Source: Mycolicibacterium sp. P9-64 (GTDB lineage: Bacteria; Actinomycetota; Actinomycetes; Mycobacteriales; Mycobacteriaceae). Taken from it: DNA of 64,000 nt. Positions 26,394-35,140 of this stretch are shown here, piece after piece (within the stretch, counting starts at the first letter, position 1; every line of letters starts with the position of its first letter). The DNA lies in contig NZ_NPKO01000007.1 in assembly GCF_008329605.1 (NCBI RefSeq), positions 186,001 through 250,000 of the forward strand. The letters are read 5' to 3'. Under the pieces are notes generated by a model. That model worked only from the letters and a program-made list of their open reading frames with translations, searched no databases and was not told the origin of the DNA. The translations under genes were made by a program, and so were the position numbers.

Positions 26394-26956
26394 CCCGGAT
26401 CATCGGCGGCCAGTTCGGGGGCCGCCGAATCGCGGTGCCGCAGAGCCGGGGCGGCTCGGGCACCCGTCCCACCACCGACCGGGTTCGGGAGTCGCTGTTC
26501 AACGTGCTCGACGCCCGCATGGAGTTGGCCGGGTCGACCGTGCTCGACTTGTATGCGGGGTCGGGGGCGCTCGGCATCGAAGCGCTGTCGCGGGGAGCGG
26601 TGTCGGCGACGTTCGTCGAGTCCGACCGGCGCGCCGCCGCCGTCATCACGCAGAACCTCACCGCGCTCGGCATCACGGTTGCCTCCGTCCGCACGGGCGC
26701 CGTCGCGACCGTGTTGGCAGGCGGTACGACGCGCCCCGTCGACCTGGTCTTCGCCGATCCGCCCTACGACGTGCCCGCCGCCGACGTCGAGGCGATGCTG
26801 GCCGCACTCGTCGACCGCGGTTGGGTGGCGGATGGCGCGATCGCGGTGGTCGAGCGTGCGGCATCCGGCCCCGCGTTGACGTGGCCGGCGGGGTGGACGC
26901 CGGGGCGGGATCGCCGCTACGGGAACACCCGACTTGAATTCGGAGACATCGCGTAG
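26390..26956 (+). CDS. rsmD: 16S rRNA (guanine(966)-N2)-methyltransferase
   Basis: 188 residues from the start proposed here. Methylates G966 of 16S rRNA. Motifs: TRIIGGQFGGRRIAVP at the N-terminus, GTRPTTDRVRESLFNVL, SAM-binding LDLYAGSGALGIEAL, and catalytic DPPYD. The conserved N-terminus requires a start upstream of GTG 26435, but the only candidate codon before TRIIGG is CTG at 26390, overlapping the pyc TGA (CTGA). I infer a CTG start, possibly a GTG mutated to CTG; use of GTG 26435 would delete 15 conserved residues. Coupled to pyc. Confidence 0.8.
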   Translation: MTRIIGGQFGGRRIAVPQSRGGSGTRPTTDRVRESLFNVLDARMELAGSTVLDLYAGSGALGIEALSRGAVSATFVESDRRAAAVITQNLTALGITVASVRTGAVATVLAGGTTRPVDLVFADPPYDVPAADVEAMLAALVDRGWVADGAIAVVERAASGPALTWPAGWTPGRDRRYGNTRLEFGDIA

Positions 26957-26967
26957 CGTCGTCGACC

Positions 26968-27444
26968 ATGAGTGGCGCCGTATGCCCGGGATCCTTCGAT
27001 CCGATAACCCTCGGTCACCTCGACGTCTTCGAGCGCGCTGCCGCTCAGTTCGACGAGGTCGTGGTCGCCGTGTTGGTCAACCCCAACAAGGCAGGCATGT
27101 TCACCGCCGACGAGCGCATCGCCATGATCGAGGAGTCATGCGAACACCTGCCGAACCTCCGCGTGGAATCCGGGTCCGGTCTGGTGGTCGACTTCGTGAA
27201 GTCACGCGGCCTGACCGCCATCGTCAAGGGCCTGCGCACCGGCACCGACTTCGAGTACGAGCTGCAGATGGCGCAGATGAACAAGCACGTCGCGGGCGTC
27301 GACACGTTCTTCGTGGCCACCACGCCGCGCTACTCGTTCGTGTCGTCGTCGCTCGCCAAGGAGGTCGCATCCCTCGGCGGCGACGTCTCCGGACTACTGC
27401 CGGAGCCGGTCAACCAACGGTTACGGGCCAAGCTCGGCCGCTGA
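26968..27444 (+). CDS. coaD: Phosphopantetheine adenylyltransferase
   Basis: 158 residues. Transfers AMP to 4'-phosphopantetheine, the penultimate step of coenzyme A synthesis. Signature GSFDPITLGHLDV with the GHxD-type adenylyl motif, KGLRTGTDFEYE and the ATP-site TPRYSFVSSSLAKE. ATG start; TAGCGT at 26954-26959 could act as a -10 for a leaderless transcript. Normal length. Confidence 0.97.
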   Translation: MSGAVCPGSFDPITLGHLDVFERAAAQFDEVVVAVLVNPNKAGMFTADERIAMIEESCEHLPNLRVESGSGLVVDFVKSRGLTAIVKGLRTGTDFEYELQMAQMNKHVAGVDTFFVATTPRYSFVSSSLAKEVASLGGDVSGLLPEPVNQRLRAKLGR

Positions 27445-27579
27445 TTCGGGCCCTCTGCGGTCCCTCCTCGGGCAAACCCCGGGAAAATCGTCCTTGCGAC
27501 ACACCGGCGCGGTAAACCAAGTCACAGGCGTAACACCAGGCACACTGGTAACCATCAACTAGTGGTGGAGGATCTTGCC

Positions 27580-28317
27580 GTGTACCGAGTATTCGAAGCG
27601 CTCGACGAGCTCGGCGCGATCGTGGAAGAAGCCCGTGGCGTCCCGATGACGGCAGGTTGCATGGTGCCGCGCGGCGACGTCCTCGAGCTGCTCGACGACA
27701 TCAAGGACGCCATTCCCGGCGAACTGGACGACGCCCAGGACGTGCTCGACGCCCGCGACGCCATGCTGCGCGACGCCAAGGAGCACGCCGACTCGATGGT
27801 TGCGACCGCGACGGCCGAGGCCGACTCGTTGATCAACCACTCCAGAAGCGACGCCGACCGCCTGCTGTCCGACGCCAAGGGCCAAGCCGACCGGATGGTC
27901 GCCGAGGCACGTCAGCACAGCGAGCGCATGGTCGCCGAGGCCCGCGAAGAGGCCAGCCGCATCGCCGCGGCCGCCAAGCGCGAGTACGAGGCCAGCACCG
28001 GGCGGGCGAAGTCCGAGGCCGACCGTCTGATCGAGAACGGCAACCTCTCCTACGAGAAGGCCGTGCAAGAAGGCATCAAGGAGCAACAGCGCCTGGTGTC
28101 GCAGACCGAGATCGTCCAGACCGCCACCAACGAGGCAACCCGGCTCGTCGACACCGCCCACGCCGAGGCCGACAGGCTGCGCGGGGAGTGCGACATCTAC
28201 GTCGACAGCAAGCTCGCCGAGTTCGAGGAGTACCTCAACGGGACTCTGCGTTCGGTCGGCCGCGGCCGCCATCAGCTGCGCACGGCCGCGGGCACGCACG
28301 ACTACGCCCAACGCTGA
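27580..28317 (+). CDS. sepIVA: DivIVA-domain cell division protein SepIVA
   Basis: 245 residues, almost entirely alpha-helical coiled coil (about 60-220, rich in Ala, Glu, Asp and Arg). Begins MYRVFEALDELGAIVEEARG like mycobacterial SepIVA, an essential DivIVA-family factor controlling septation and intracellular membrane domain. I chose GTG 27580, 8 nt after GGAGG (27567-27571); GTG 27562 is in frame but upstream of that site. The 135-bp gap before it occupies the position of the large PDIM/PGL locus of M. tuberculosis. Confidence 0.92.
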   Translation: MYRVFEALDELGAIVEEARGVPMTAGCMVPRGDVLELLDDIKDAIPGELDDAQDVLDARDAMLRDAKEHADSMVATATAEADSLINHSRSDADRLLSDAKGQADRMVAEARQHSERMVAEAREEASRIAAAAKREYEASTGRAKSEADRLIENGNLSYEKAVQEGIKEQQRLVSQTEIVQTATNEATRLVDTAHAEADRLRGECDIYVDSKLAEFEEYLNGTLRSVGRGRHQLRTAAGTHDYAQR

Positions 28318-28415
28318 TCCAGATACCGGATTGCCGTCCCTGGTCGCTGAGCTGGAGCCGCGCTTGCATGGGCTGCCCTGCGAGCTGTCTGGCACGGCGC
28401 AATCTGCGCCGCCGT

Positions 28416-28421
28416 TAAGAT
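28416..28421 (+). promoter_or_regulatory. -10 hexamer for the DUF177 gene (leaderless)
   Basis: TAAGAT ends 7 nt before ATG 28429, so transcription should begin at the start codon. No ribosome site lies upstream of this ATG. Likely drives the DUF177-rnc-mutM unit. Confidence 0.55.
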
Positions 28422-28428
28422 TGCCGCC

Positions 28429-29046
28429 ATGGCAGCCAAGGCGGGACATCGGAGACGGAGCGACTCGCACTCGCCGTTCGTGATCGACGTTTCCCGGCTC
28501 GGCCGTCGCGCCGGGTCGATGGTGGAGCTCACCGAGACCGTCACCGCACCGCAGCGCATCGGCATCGCACTGCTCGGCATCGCGAAGGGCGCACCCGTCG
28601 ACCTCGACCTGCGGCTGGAGTCGGTATCGGAGGGCGTGCTGGTCACGGGCACCGTCGCGGCCCCGACGACGGGGGAGTGCGCCCGCTGCCTCATCCCGAT
28701 CACCGGTGACGTCGAGATCCACCTGACGGAGTTGTACGCCTACCCGGACAGCGCGACCGAGGCCACCACCGAGGAGGACGAGGTCGGTCACGTCGTCGAC
28801 GACACCGTCGACTTGGAGCAGCCGATCATCGACGCCATCGGCCTCGAGCTGCCGTTCTCTCCCGTGTGCGAAGACGACTGCCCCGGCCTGTGCACGCAGT
28901 GCGGCGTGCGGCTCGCCGACGCCGAGCCCGATCATCACCACGACTTGATCGACCCTCGGTGGGCGAAGTTGGCCGCCGTGTTTCCCTCCGAGACGACCAA
29001 CCAGGCGAACGGCGAGGATCCGGAGAAGTCCGGAGGGCATGCGTGA
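28429..29046 (+). CDS. YceD/DUF177 family protein
   Basis: 205 residues. DUF177 proteins precede rpmF or rnc in bacteria and are linked to 23S rRNA or ribosome assembly. Recognisable segments: SPFVIDVSRLGRRAGSM, the zinc-like CARCLIPITGDV pair and the C-terminal CPGLCTQCG cluster with DPRWAKLA. The N-terminus is Lys/Arg-rich. The stop overlaps the rnc GTG (GTGA). Equivalent to Rv2926c. Confidence 0.88.
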   Translation: MAAKAGHRRRSDSHSPFVIDVSRLGRRAGSMVELTETVTAPQRIGIALLGIAKGAPVDLDLRLESVSEGVLVTGTVAAPTTGECARCLIPITGDVEIHLTELYAYPDSATEATTEEDEVGHVVDDTVDLEQPIIDAIGLELPFSPVCEDDCPGLCTQCGVRLADAEPDHHHDLIDPRWAKLAAVFPSETTNQANGEDPEKSGGHA

Positions 29047-29750
29047 CGGTCGATCGTGAGCCGCTGCTCAAGGCGCTGGGCGTGGAGCTGCCGGATGAAT
29101 TGCTCACCGTCGCGCTGACTCACCGCAGCTTTGCCTATGAGAATGGCGGCCTTCCGACCAACGAGCGGCTCGAGTTTCTTGGCGACGCCGTGCTCGGGCT
29201 CGTCATCACCGCGGAGATCTTCGCCAAGTACCCGGACCGCACCGAGGGCGAGCTGGCCAAGCTCAAGTCCGCGGTCGTCAACACCCAGGCGCTCGCGCAG
29301 ATCGCCAGGGAGCTCACCGACGACGGCCTCGGTTCGTATCTGCTGTTGGGCCGCGGCGAGCTCGCCAGCGGCGGCGCGCAGAAGGCCAACCTCCTTGCCG
29401 ACGGCATGGAGTCGTTGCTCGGCGCGACGTACACCGAGCACGGACACGAGGTGGCCCGCGAGGTCATCCTCCGGTTGTTTGGCGAATTGCTGGAGACCGC
29501 AGCAACTCTCGGTGCCGGATTGGATTGGAAGACCAGCCTTCAGGAGCTCTCGGCGGCGCGAAGGATCGGCGTGCCGTCCTACATCCTGACCTCGACGGGC
29601 CCCGAACACGACAAGTACTTCACCGCTCGGGCCGTGGTGAACGGCCGCGACTACGGAGAAGGTGGCGGCCGGACCAAGAAGGAAGCAGAACAGCAGGCGG
29701 CTGCGGCGGCGTACGCCGCACTGGAAGCGGCGCTGGCCGAGGACGCTTGA
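29043..29750 (+). CDS. rnc: Ribonuclease III
   Basis: 235 residues. Cleaves double-stranded RNA, including rRNA precursors. RNase III signature NERLEFLGDAVL with the catalytic Glu and Asp, the second acidic cluster DGMESLLGATY, and a C-terminal double-stranded RNA-binding domain (DWKTSLQEL ... GGGRTKKEAEQQAAAAAYAAL). GTG start coupled to DUF177; mutM follows after 5 nt. Confidence 0.97.
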   Translation: MTVDREPLLKALGVELPDELLTVALTHRSFAYENGGLPTNERLEFLGDAVLGLVITAEIFAKYPDRTEGELAKLKSAVVNTQALAQIARELTDDGLGSYLLLGRGELASGGAQKANLLADGMESLLGATYTEHGHEVAREVILRLFGELLETAATLGAGLDWKTSLQELSAARRIGVPSYILTSTGPEHDKYFTARAVVNGRDYGEGGGRTKKEAEQQAAAAAYAALEAALAEDA

Positions 29751-29755
29751 GCTGA

Positions 29756-30604
29756 ATGCCTGAACTGCCCGAGGTGGAGGTCGTCCGGCGCGGCCTGGAG
29801 GCGTACGTCACCGGCCGCAGCATCACCGCGGTGCGGGTGCACCATCCCCGTGCCGTCCGCAGGCACGAGGCAGGCCCCGCCGATCTCACCGCTCGGCTGC
29901 TCGGGGCGACGATCACCGGCACCGGCCGGCGCGGGAAGTTCCTCTGGCTGACCCTCGGCGACGCCGAGTCCTTGGTGGTCCACCTCGGCATGAGCGGGCA
30001 GATGCTGCTGGGCCCCGTCCAGAAGCCCGAACACCTGCGAATTGCCGCACTGCTCGACGACGGCACCACCGTGAGCTTCGTCGACCAGCGCACGTTCGGT
30101 GGCTGGATGCTCGCCGATCTGGTCACCGTCGACGGCACCGAGGTGCCCGAGCCGGTCGCGCACATCGCCCGTGATCCGCTGGACCCGTTGTTCGACCGCG
30201 CCGCTGTGGTAAAGGTGTTGCGGGGCAAGCACTCCGAGATCAAGCGCCAACTGCTCGACCAGACCGTGGTGTCGGGGATCGGCAACATCTACGCCGACGA
30301 GTCGCTGTGGCGGGCGAAGGTCAACGGCGCGAGGCTTGCATCGTCGCTGTCGAAGCCGACGCTTGGCACGATCCTCGACCACGCCGGCGACGTCATGCGT
30401 GCCGCGCTGGCTCAGGGGGGCACGTCGTTCGACTCGATGTACGTCAACGTCAACGGTGAGTCCGGCTACTTCGAACGCTCGCTGGACGCCTACGGCCGCG
30501 AAGGGGAGCCGTGCGGACGCTGCGGCGCGGTGATGCGACGGGAGAAGTTCATGAACCGCTCGTCGTTCTATTGCCCGAAATGCCAGCCGCGGCCCCGACG
30601 TTGA
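29756..30604 (+). CDS. mutM: Formamidopyrimidine-DNA glycosylase
   Basis: 282 residues. Removes 8-oxoguanine and FaPy lesions with AP-lyase activity. Catalytic Pro2 and Glu3 (MPELPEVE), helix-two-turn-helix LDQTVVSGIGNIYADESL, and C-terminal zinc finger CGRCGAVM ... FYCPKCQPRPR are all intact. Last gene before a strong hairpin. Confidence 0.97.
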   Translation: MPELPEVEVVRRGLEAYVTGRSITAVRVHHPRAVRRHEAGPADLTARLLGATITGTGRRGKFLWLTLGDAESLVVHLGMSGQMLLGPVQKPEHLRIAALLDDGTTVSFVDQRTFGGWMLADLVTVDGTEVPEPVAHIARDPLDPLFDRAAVVKVLRGKHSEIKRQLLDQTVVSGIGNIYADESLWRAKVNGARLASSLSKPTLGTILDHAGDVMRAALAQGGTSFDSMYVNVNGESGYFERSLDAYGREGEPCGRCGAVMRREKFMNRSSFYCPKCQPRPRR

Positions 30605-30614
30605 ACAAGGCGAT

Positions 30615-30646
30615 TCGTGGAGTCTGACGTGCCTCAGACTCCACGA
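30615..30646. terminator. Strong hairpin after mutM
   Basis: A perfect 13-bp stem (TCGTGGAGTCTGA at 30615-30627 and its complement at 30634-30646) with a 6-nt loop CGTGCC. It begins 10 nt after the mutM stop and precedes the next start by 27 nt. No U-tract follows. Terminator role inferred from position. Confidence 0.65.
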
Positions 30647-30672
30647 GTCGCGAGATGAGGTGAGGAGTCTTC

Positions 30673-31089
30673 ATGACGGAGCTATGGGTGGAACGGACCG
30701 GCGTGCGCCGCTACACGGGGCGCAGCTCGCGGGGTGCGGAGGTGCTGATCGGGTCGGAGGACGTCGATGGCGTCTTCACCCCAGGCGAGCTGCTCAAGAT
30801 CGCGCTGGCCGCATGCAGCGGGATGAGCAGCGACCATGCGCTGCGCGGCCGGCTCGGCGACGACTACCAGACGACCATCAAGGTGTCCGGCCCCGCCGAC
30901 CGCTCCCAGGAGCGCTATCCGCTCATCGAGGAAGATCTCGTCGTCGACCTGTCTGGCCTCTCCGACGACGAGATCGCCAAGCTCAAGACCGTCGTCGAAC
31001 GGTCCATCGACAAGGTGTGCACCGTGGGACGGACCCTGAAGTCCGGCACCGAGGTCACGTTCGAAGTGACCAATAGTGGTCAGTCCTGA
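30673..31089 (+). CDS. OsmC family peroxiredoxin-like protein
   Basis: 138 residues. OsmC/Ohr fold, reduces organic hydroperoxides. The two reactive Cys lie in ALAACSGMSS and KVCTVGRT. AGGAG about 9 nt before the ATG. Conserved neighbour of mutM and acyP in mycobacteria (Rv2923c position). Its 3' end overlaps acyP by 14 nt. Confidence 0.88.
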   Translation: MTELWVERTGVRRYTGRSSRGAEVLIGSEDVDGVFTPGELLKIALAACSGMSSDHALRGRLGDDYQTTIKVSGPADRSQERYPLIEEDLVVDLSGLSDDEIAKLKTVVERSIDKVCTVGRTLKSGTEVTFEVTNSGQS

Positions 31090-31363
31090 CGCCGACGTCC
31101 GGCTGAGCGCCTGGGTGCACGGCCACGTCCAGGGCGTGGGTTTCCGGTGGTGGACCCGGTCCCGGGCGCTGGAACTTGGGCTGACGGGCTTCGCTGCCAA
31201 CAAGTCGGACGGACGCGTGCACGTCGTCGCGCAGGGTCCGAGGGCGTCCTGCGAGCGGCTGCTTGACCTGCTACGCAGCGATGAAACCCCGGGCAGCGTG
31301 GATACCGTGGTGGCGGACTGGTCCGACACCGCCGAATCGTTCGTGGGCTTCGTCGAGAGATAG
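31076..31363 (+). CDS. acyP: Acylphosphatase
   Basis: 95 residues. Hydrolyses acyl phosphates. The phosphate-cradle HGHVQGVGFRWW with catalytic Arg, and the catalytic Asn in GFAANKSDGRVHVVAQG, are both present. GTG start within the OsmC gene. Conserved between osmC and smc. Confidence 0.93.
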   Translation: MVSPDADVRLSAWVHGHVQGVGFRWWTRSRALELGLTGFAANKSDGRVHVVAQGPRASCERLLDLLRSDETPGSVDTVVADWSDTAESFVGFVER

Positions 31364-31376
31364 CCCGACGCGGCGG

Positions 31377-31382
31377 TAGTGT
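31377..31382 (+). promoter_or_regulatory. -10 hexamer for smc (leaderless)
   Basis: TAGTGT ends 8 nt before GTG 31391, the start that gives the conserved HLKSLTLKGFKSF beginning. This supports 31391 over the in-frame GTG at 31379, which lies inside the hexamer. Confidence 0.45.
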
Positions 31383-31390
31383 GGCACGTC

Positions 31391-34300
31391 GTGCACCTCA
31401 AGAGTCTGACGCTGAAGGGCTTCAAATCCTTCGCGTCGCCCACGACTCTTCGCTTCGAACCCGGCATCACCTGCGTCGTTGGGCCCAATGGCTCCGGCAA
31501 GTCCAACGTCGTCGACGCGTTGACGTGGGTGATGGGCGAGCAGGGCGCCAAGACGCTGCGCGGCGGCAAGATGGAAGACGTCATCTTCGCGGGCACGTCG
31601 TCGCGGGCACCGCTGGGCCGCGCCGAGGTCACGTTGACGATCGACAACTCCGACAATGCGCTGCCGATCGAGTACTCCGAGGTGTCCATCACGCGGCGCA
31701 TGTTCCGCGACGGTGCCGGTGAGTACGAAATCAACGGCAGCAGTTGCCGATTGATGGACGTGCAGGAACTTCTGAGCGACTCCGGCATCGGCCGCGAGAT
31801 GCACGTCATCGTGGGCCAGGGCAAGTTGTCCGAGATCCTCGAATCGCGCCCGGAGGACCGCCGGGCGTTCATCGAGGAAGCCGCGGGCGTGCTCAAGCAC
31901 CGCAAGCGCAAGGAGAAGGCGGTTCGCAAGCTCGACTCGATGTCGGCCAACCTTGCGCGCCTGACCGACCTCACGACCGAGCTGCGCCGCCAGCTCAAGC
32001 CCCTGGGCAGGCAGGCCGAGATGGCGCGCCGTGCGCAGACGATCCAGGCCGATCTTCGCGACGCCCGGCTGCGACTGGCTGCCGATGACCTGGTCAAACG
32101 GCAGGCCGAGTTCGACGACACCAACCAGGCCGAGACGACGCTGCGCAAGGATCACGACGAACTCGCCAACCGGCTCGACGAGGCGACCTTCGAACTGGCG
32201 GCCCACGAATCGGCGGTGTCGGGGCTCACCGGACGGGCCGAGGCAGCGCAGCAGACGTGGTTCCGGCTGTCGGCGCTGGCCGAACGGGTCAGCGCGACGG
32301 TCCGCATCGCCTCCGAGCGCGCCCAGCACCTCGAGATTGGCATCGAGGCGTCCGCGGGCCCCGACCCGGAGGCTCTCGAGGCCGAGGCCGACGAGGTCGC
32401 CGCTCGCGAGCAGGAACTCCTCGAAGCACTCGCCGAGGCCAAGGAACTGCTCGAGGCCACCCGCGCGGAGCTCGCCGAGCGCGAAAGCATTGCGGCAGAA
32501 GCGGAACGCTCGCACATGGCCGCGGCCCGCGCCGAGGCAGATCGCCGCGAAGGACTGGCCAGGCTCTCCGGTCAGGTCGACACCATGCGTACCCGCGTCG
32601 AGTCGATCGACGAGGGCGTCGCCAGGCTGTCGGTAGGCATCGAGGACTCCGCGACCCGGCTCGAGCTGGCGAAGGCCGAGTTCGAGACGGTGCAGGCGCG
32701 TGTCGGCGAGCTCGACGCGGGCGAGGTGGGCCTCGACGATCATCACGACCGCTCCGTCACCGCCCTGCGGCTTGCCGACGAACGGGTAGCCGAACTGCAG
32801 GCGGCCGAGCGCGGCGCCGAACGACAGGTCGCCTCGCTTCGGGCGCGCATCGACGCGTTGTCAGTCGGCCTGGACCGCAAGGACGGCGCGGCCTGGTTGC
32901 AGGAGAACCACACCGCCCCAGGGCTTTTCGGCTCGGTCGCCAAGCTGGTCAGGGTTCGGCCCGGTTACGAGGTGGCGGTTGCCGCGGTGCTGGGTGCGGC
33001 CGCCGATGCGCTGGCCGCCGACGACTTCGGTGCCGCCCGCGCGGCGGTCACCGCACTCAAGGACCGCGACGGCGGACGCGCCGCGATCGTGCTCGGCGAC
33101 TGGCCCGAGAATGCCACCCCGCATGGCGACACCGGGGGAGATTTGCCCGACGGCGCGCGATGGGCCCTCGACTTGGTCGACGCGCCATCCCGGTTGCGTG
33201 GCGCGTTCACGGCGCTGCTGGCCAGGGTGGCAGTCGTCGACCATCTTGGCGCTGCGCTCGATCTGGTCGCGGAGCGGCCGCAGCTGCGTGCCGTGACGAC
33301 CGATGGGGACATCGTCGGTGCCGGATGGGTCAACGGCGGTTCCGACCGCAAGCCGAGCACGCTGGAGATCGCCTCGGAGATCGAGAAGGCCCGCGTCGAG
33401 CTCGAGGCCAGTGAGCGGCAGACCCGCGAGCTGTCCGCCGCATTGTCGGGTGCGCTCGCCGAGCAGTCGGCGCGGCAGGACTCCGCCGAGCAGGCGCTGG
33501 CCGCACTCAACGAGTCCGACGCCGCGATTTCGTCGATCTACGAGCAGCTCGGCAGGCTCGGGCAGGACGCCAGGGCCGCCGAGGACGAATGGCGGCGGCT
33601 GATGAAGCAGCGCGAAGAGCTCGAGGCGGGCCGGGTACAGACGGTCGAGGAGCTCACCGAGCTGGAGACTCGCCTGCACAACGCGCAGCAGGCACCCACG
33701 ATGGAGTCGGAGCCGGTCGATCGCCTGGAGTCCACGGCCGCCGCCGAGGCCGCCCGCGCTGCCGAGGTGGAGGCCCGCCTGTCCGTGCGCACCGCCGAGG
33801 AGCGGGCGAATGCCGTTCGCGGCAAGGCCGATTCGCTGCGCAGAGCGGCCGCCGCAGAGCGGGAGGCGCGGATGCGCGCACAGCGGGCGCGTGACGCCCG
33901 TCAGCACGCCGCGACGGTCGCCGCAGCAGTGGCCGACTCCGGACGGCTGGTGGCGGCGAGGCTTGCCTCCGCCGTCGCGGTGGCCGAGCACAACCGCAAC
34001 GAGCTGGCCGTCGAACGCACCCATCGCGGTGAGGCACTCACCAAGGCGCGCACCGAAGTCAACGAGCTCACCACCAGGATCGCTGCGATCACCGACGCAC
34101 TGCATCGCGACGAAGTCGCCAAAGCCCAAGCAGCGCTTCGCATCGAGCAACTCGAACAACAGGTCCTCGAACAGTTCGGCATGGCCGTCGCCGACCTCGT
34201 CACCGAGTACGGACCCGACGTGTCGCTGCCACCGACCGAGTTGGAGATGGCCGAGTACGAGCAGGCCAAGGAGCGCGGCGAGCAGGTCACCGCGCCCGCC

Positions 34301-35086
34301 CCGATGCCGTTCGACCGGCCCACCCAGGAACGGCGCCTCAAGAAGGCCGAACGCGAACTCGCCGAGCTTGGCCGGGTCAACCCGTTGGCGCTGGAGGAGT
34401 TCGCCGCGCTCGAGGAGCGGTACAACTTCCTGTCCACCCAACTCGAGGACGTGAAGGCGGCACGCAAGGACCTGCTCGACGTGATCGCCGACGTCGACGA
34501 GCGCATCCTGCAGGTGTTCGCCGAGGCGTACGCAGACGTGGAGCGCGAGTTCACGAAGGTGTTCTCGACGCTGTTCCCCGGCGGCGAGGGCAGGCTGCTG
34601 CTGACCAACCCCGACGACATGCTCACCACCGGAATCGAGGTCGAGGCCCGCCCGCCGGGAAAGAAGATCAAGCGGCTCTCGCTGCTGTCCGGTGGCGAGA
34701 AGTCGCTGACCGCGGTGGCGATGCTGGTGGCGATCTTCCGCGCTCGGCCGTCACCGTTCTACGTCATGGACGAGGTCGAGGCGGCGCTGGACGACGCCAA
34801 CCTGCGTCGCCTGATCAGCCTGTTCGAGCAGCTGCGCGAGGTTTCCCAGCTGATCGTGATCACCCACCAAAAGCCGACGATGGAGATCGCCGACGCGCTG
34901 TACGGCGTGACGATGCGCGATGACGGCATCACGACGGTGATATCGCAGCGGATGCGCGGTCAGGAACTTCCGGCGGCTGGGGGTACCCCCGCCCGCGGGG
35001 GAGAGCGAAGCGACCTGGGGGAATCCCTGGTTTCGGCAGGCAAGGTTTCGCCAGCTCAAGGTGAGCCTCCCGAAGCGGCGTCGTAG
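31391..35086 (+). CDS. smc: Chromosome segregation protein SMC
   Basis: 1231 residues. Condensin ATPase that compacts and segregates the chromosome with ScpA/ScpB. N-terminal head with Walker A GPNGSGKSN; coiled coil (about 170-500); hinge (about 510-660; APGLFGSVAKLVRVRPGYE); returning coiled coil (about 665-1030); C-terminal head with signature LSGGEKSLTAVAM, Walker B FYVMDEVEAALDD and THQKPTMEIAD. The last 40 residues are partly encoded by a dispersed repeat (GGTPARGGERSDLGES), unlike anything in SMC elsewhere. Leaderless start proposed. Confidence 0.97.
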   Translation: MHLKSLTLKGFKSFASPTTLRFEPGITCVVGPNGSGKSNVVDALTWVMGEQGAKTLRGGKMEDVIFAGTSSRAPLGRAEVTLTIDNSDNALPIEYSEVSITRRMFRDGAGEYEINGSSCRLMDVQELLSDSGIGREMHVIVGQGKLSEILESRPEDRRAFIEEAAGVLKHRKRKEKAVRKLDSMSANLARLTDLTTELRRQLKPLGRQAEMARRAQTIQADLRDARLRLAADDLVKRQAEFDDTNQAETTLRKDHDELANRLDEATFELAAHESAVSGLTGRAEAAQQTWFRLSALAERVSATVRIASERAQHLEIGIEASAGPDPEALEAEADEVAAREQELLEALAEAKELLEATRAELAERESIAAEAERSHMAAARAEADRREGLARLSGQVDTMRTRVESIDEGVARLSVGIEDSATRLELAKAEFETVQARVGELDAGEVGLDDHHDRSVTALRLADERVAELQAAERGAERQVASLRARIDALSVGLDRKDGAAWLQENHTAPGLFGSVAKLVRVRPGYEVAVAAVLGAAADALAADDFGAARAAVTALKDRDGGRAAIVLGDWPENATPHGDTGGDLPDGARWALDLVDAPSRLRGAFTALLARVAVVDHLGAALDLVAERPQLRAVTTDGDIVGAGWVNGGSDRKPSTLEIASEIEKARVELEASERQTRELSAALSGALAEQSARQDSAEQALAALNESDAAISSIYEQLGRLGQDARAAEDEWRRLMKQREELEAGRVQTVEELTELETRLHNAQQAPTMESEPVDRLESTAAAEAARAAEVEARLSVRTAEERANAVRGKADSLRRAAAAEREARMRAQRARDARQHAATVAAAVADSGRLVAARLASAVAVAEHNRNELAVERTHRGEALTKARTEVNELTTRIAAITDALHRDEVAKAQAALRIEQLEQQVLEQFGMAVADLVTEYGPDVSLPPTELEMAEYEQAKERGEQVTAPAPMPFDRPTQERRLKKAERELAELGRVNPLALEEFAALEERYNFLSTQLEDVKAARKDLLDVIADVDERILQVFAEAYADVEREFTKVFSTLFPGGEGRLLLTNPDDMLTTGIEVEARPPGKKIKRLSLLSGGEKSLTAVAMLVAIFRARPSPFYVMDEVEAALDDANLRRLISLFEQLREVSQLIVITHQKPTMEIADALYGVTMRDDGITTVISQRMRGQELPAAGGTPARGGERSDLGESLVSAGKVSPAQGEPPEAAS
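34979..35021 (+). repeat. Dispersed repeat at the smc 3' end
   Basis: Begins with the perfect palindrome GGGGGTACCCCC (34979-34990), then GCCCGC, then a 25-bp block G5-AGAGCGAAGCGACCT-G5 (34997-35021) matching the pyc-end copy except for one extra base. Translated as part of smc. The most complete copy in the window. Confidence 0.65.
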
Positions 35087-35140
35087 CGACCCGCTGAGGC
35101 ACTGGTAATCGCCGCACCCCGACCCTGAGACAATGTCGCG

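Noticed and set aside
34979..34990. GGGGGTACCCCC considered as an operator
   Set aside because: Lies inside the smc coding sequence and within a dispersed repeat.
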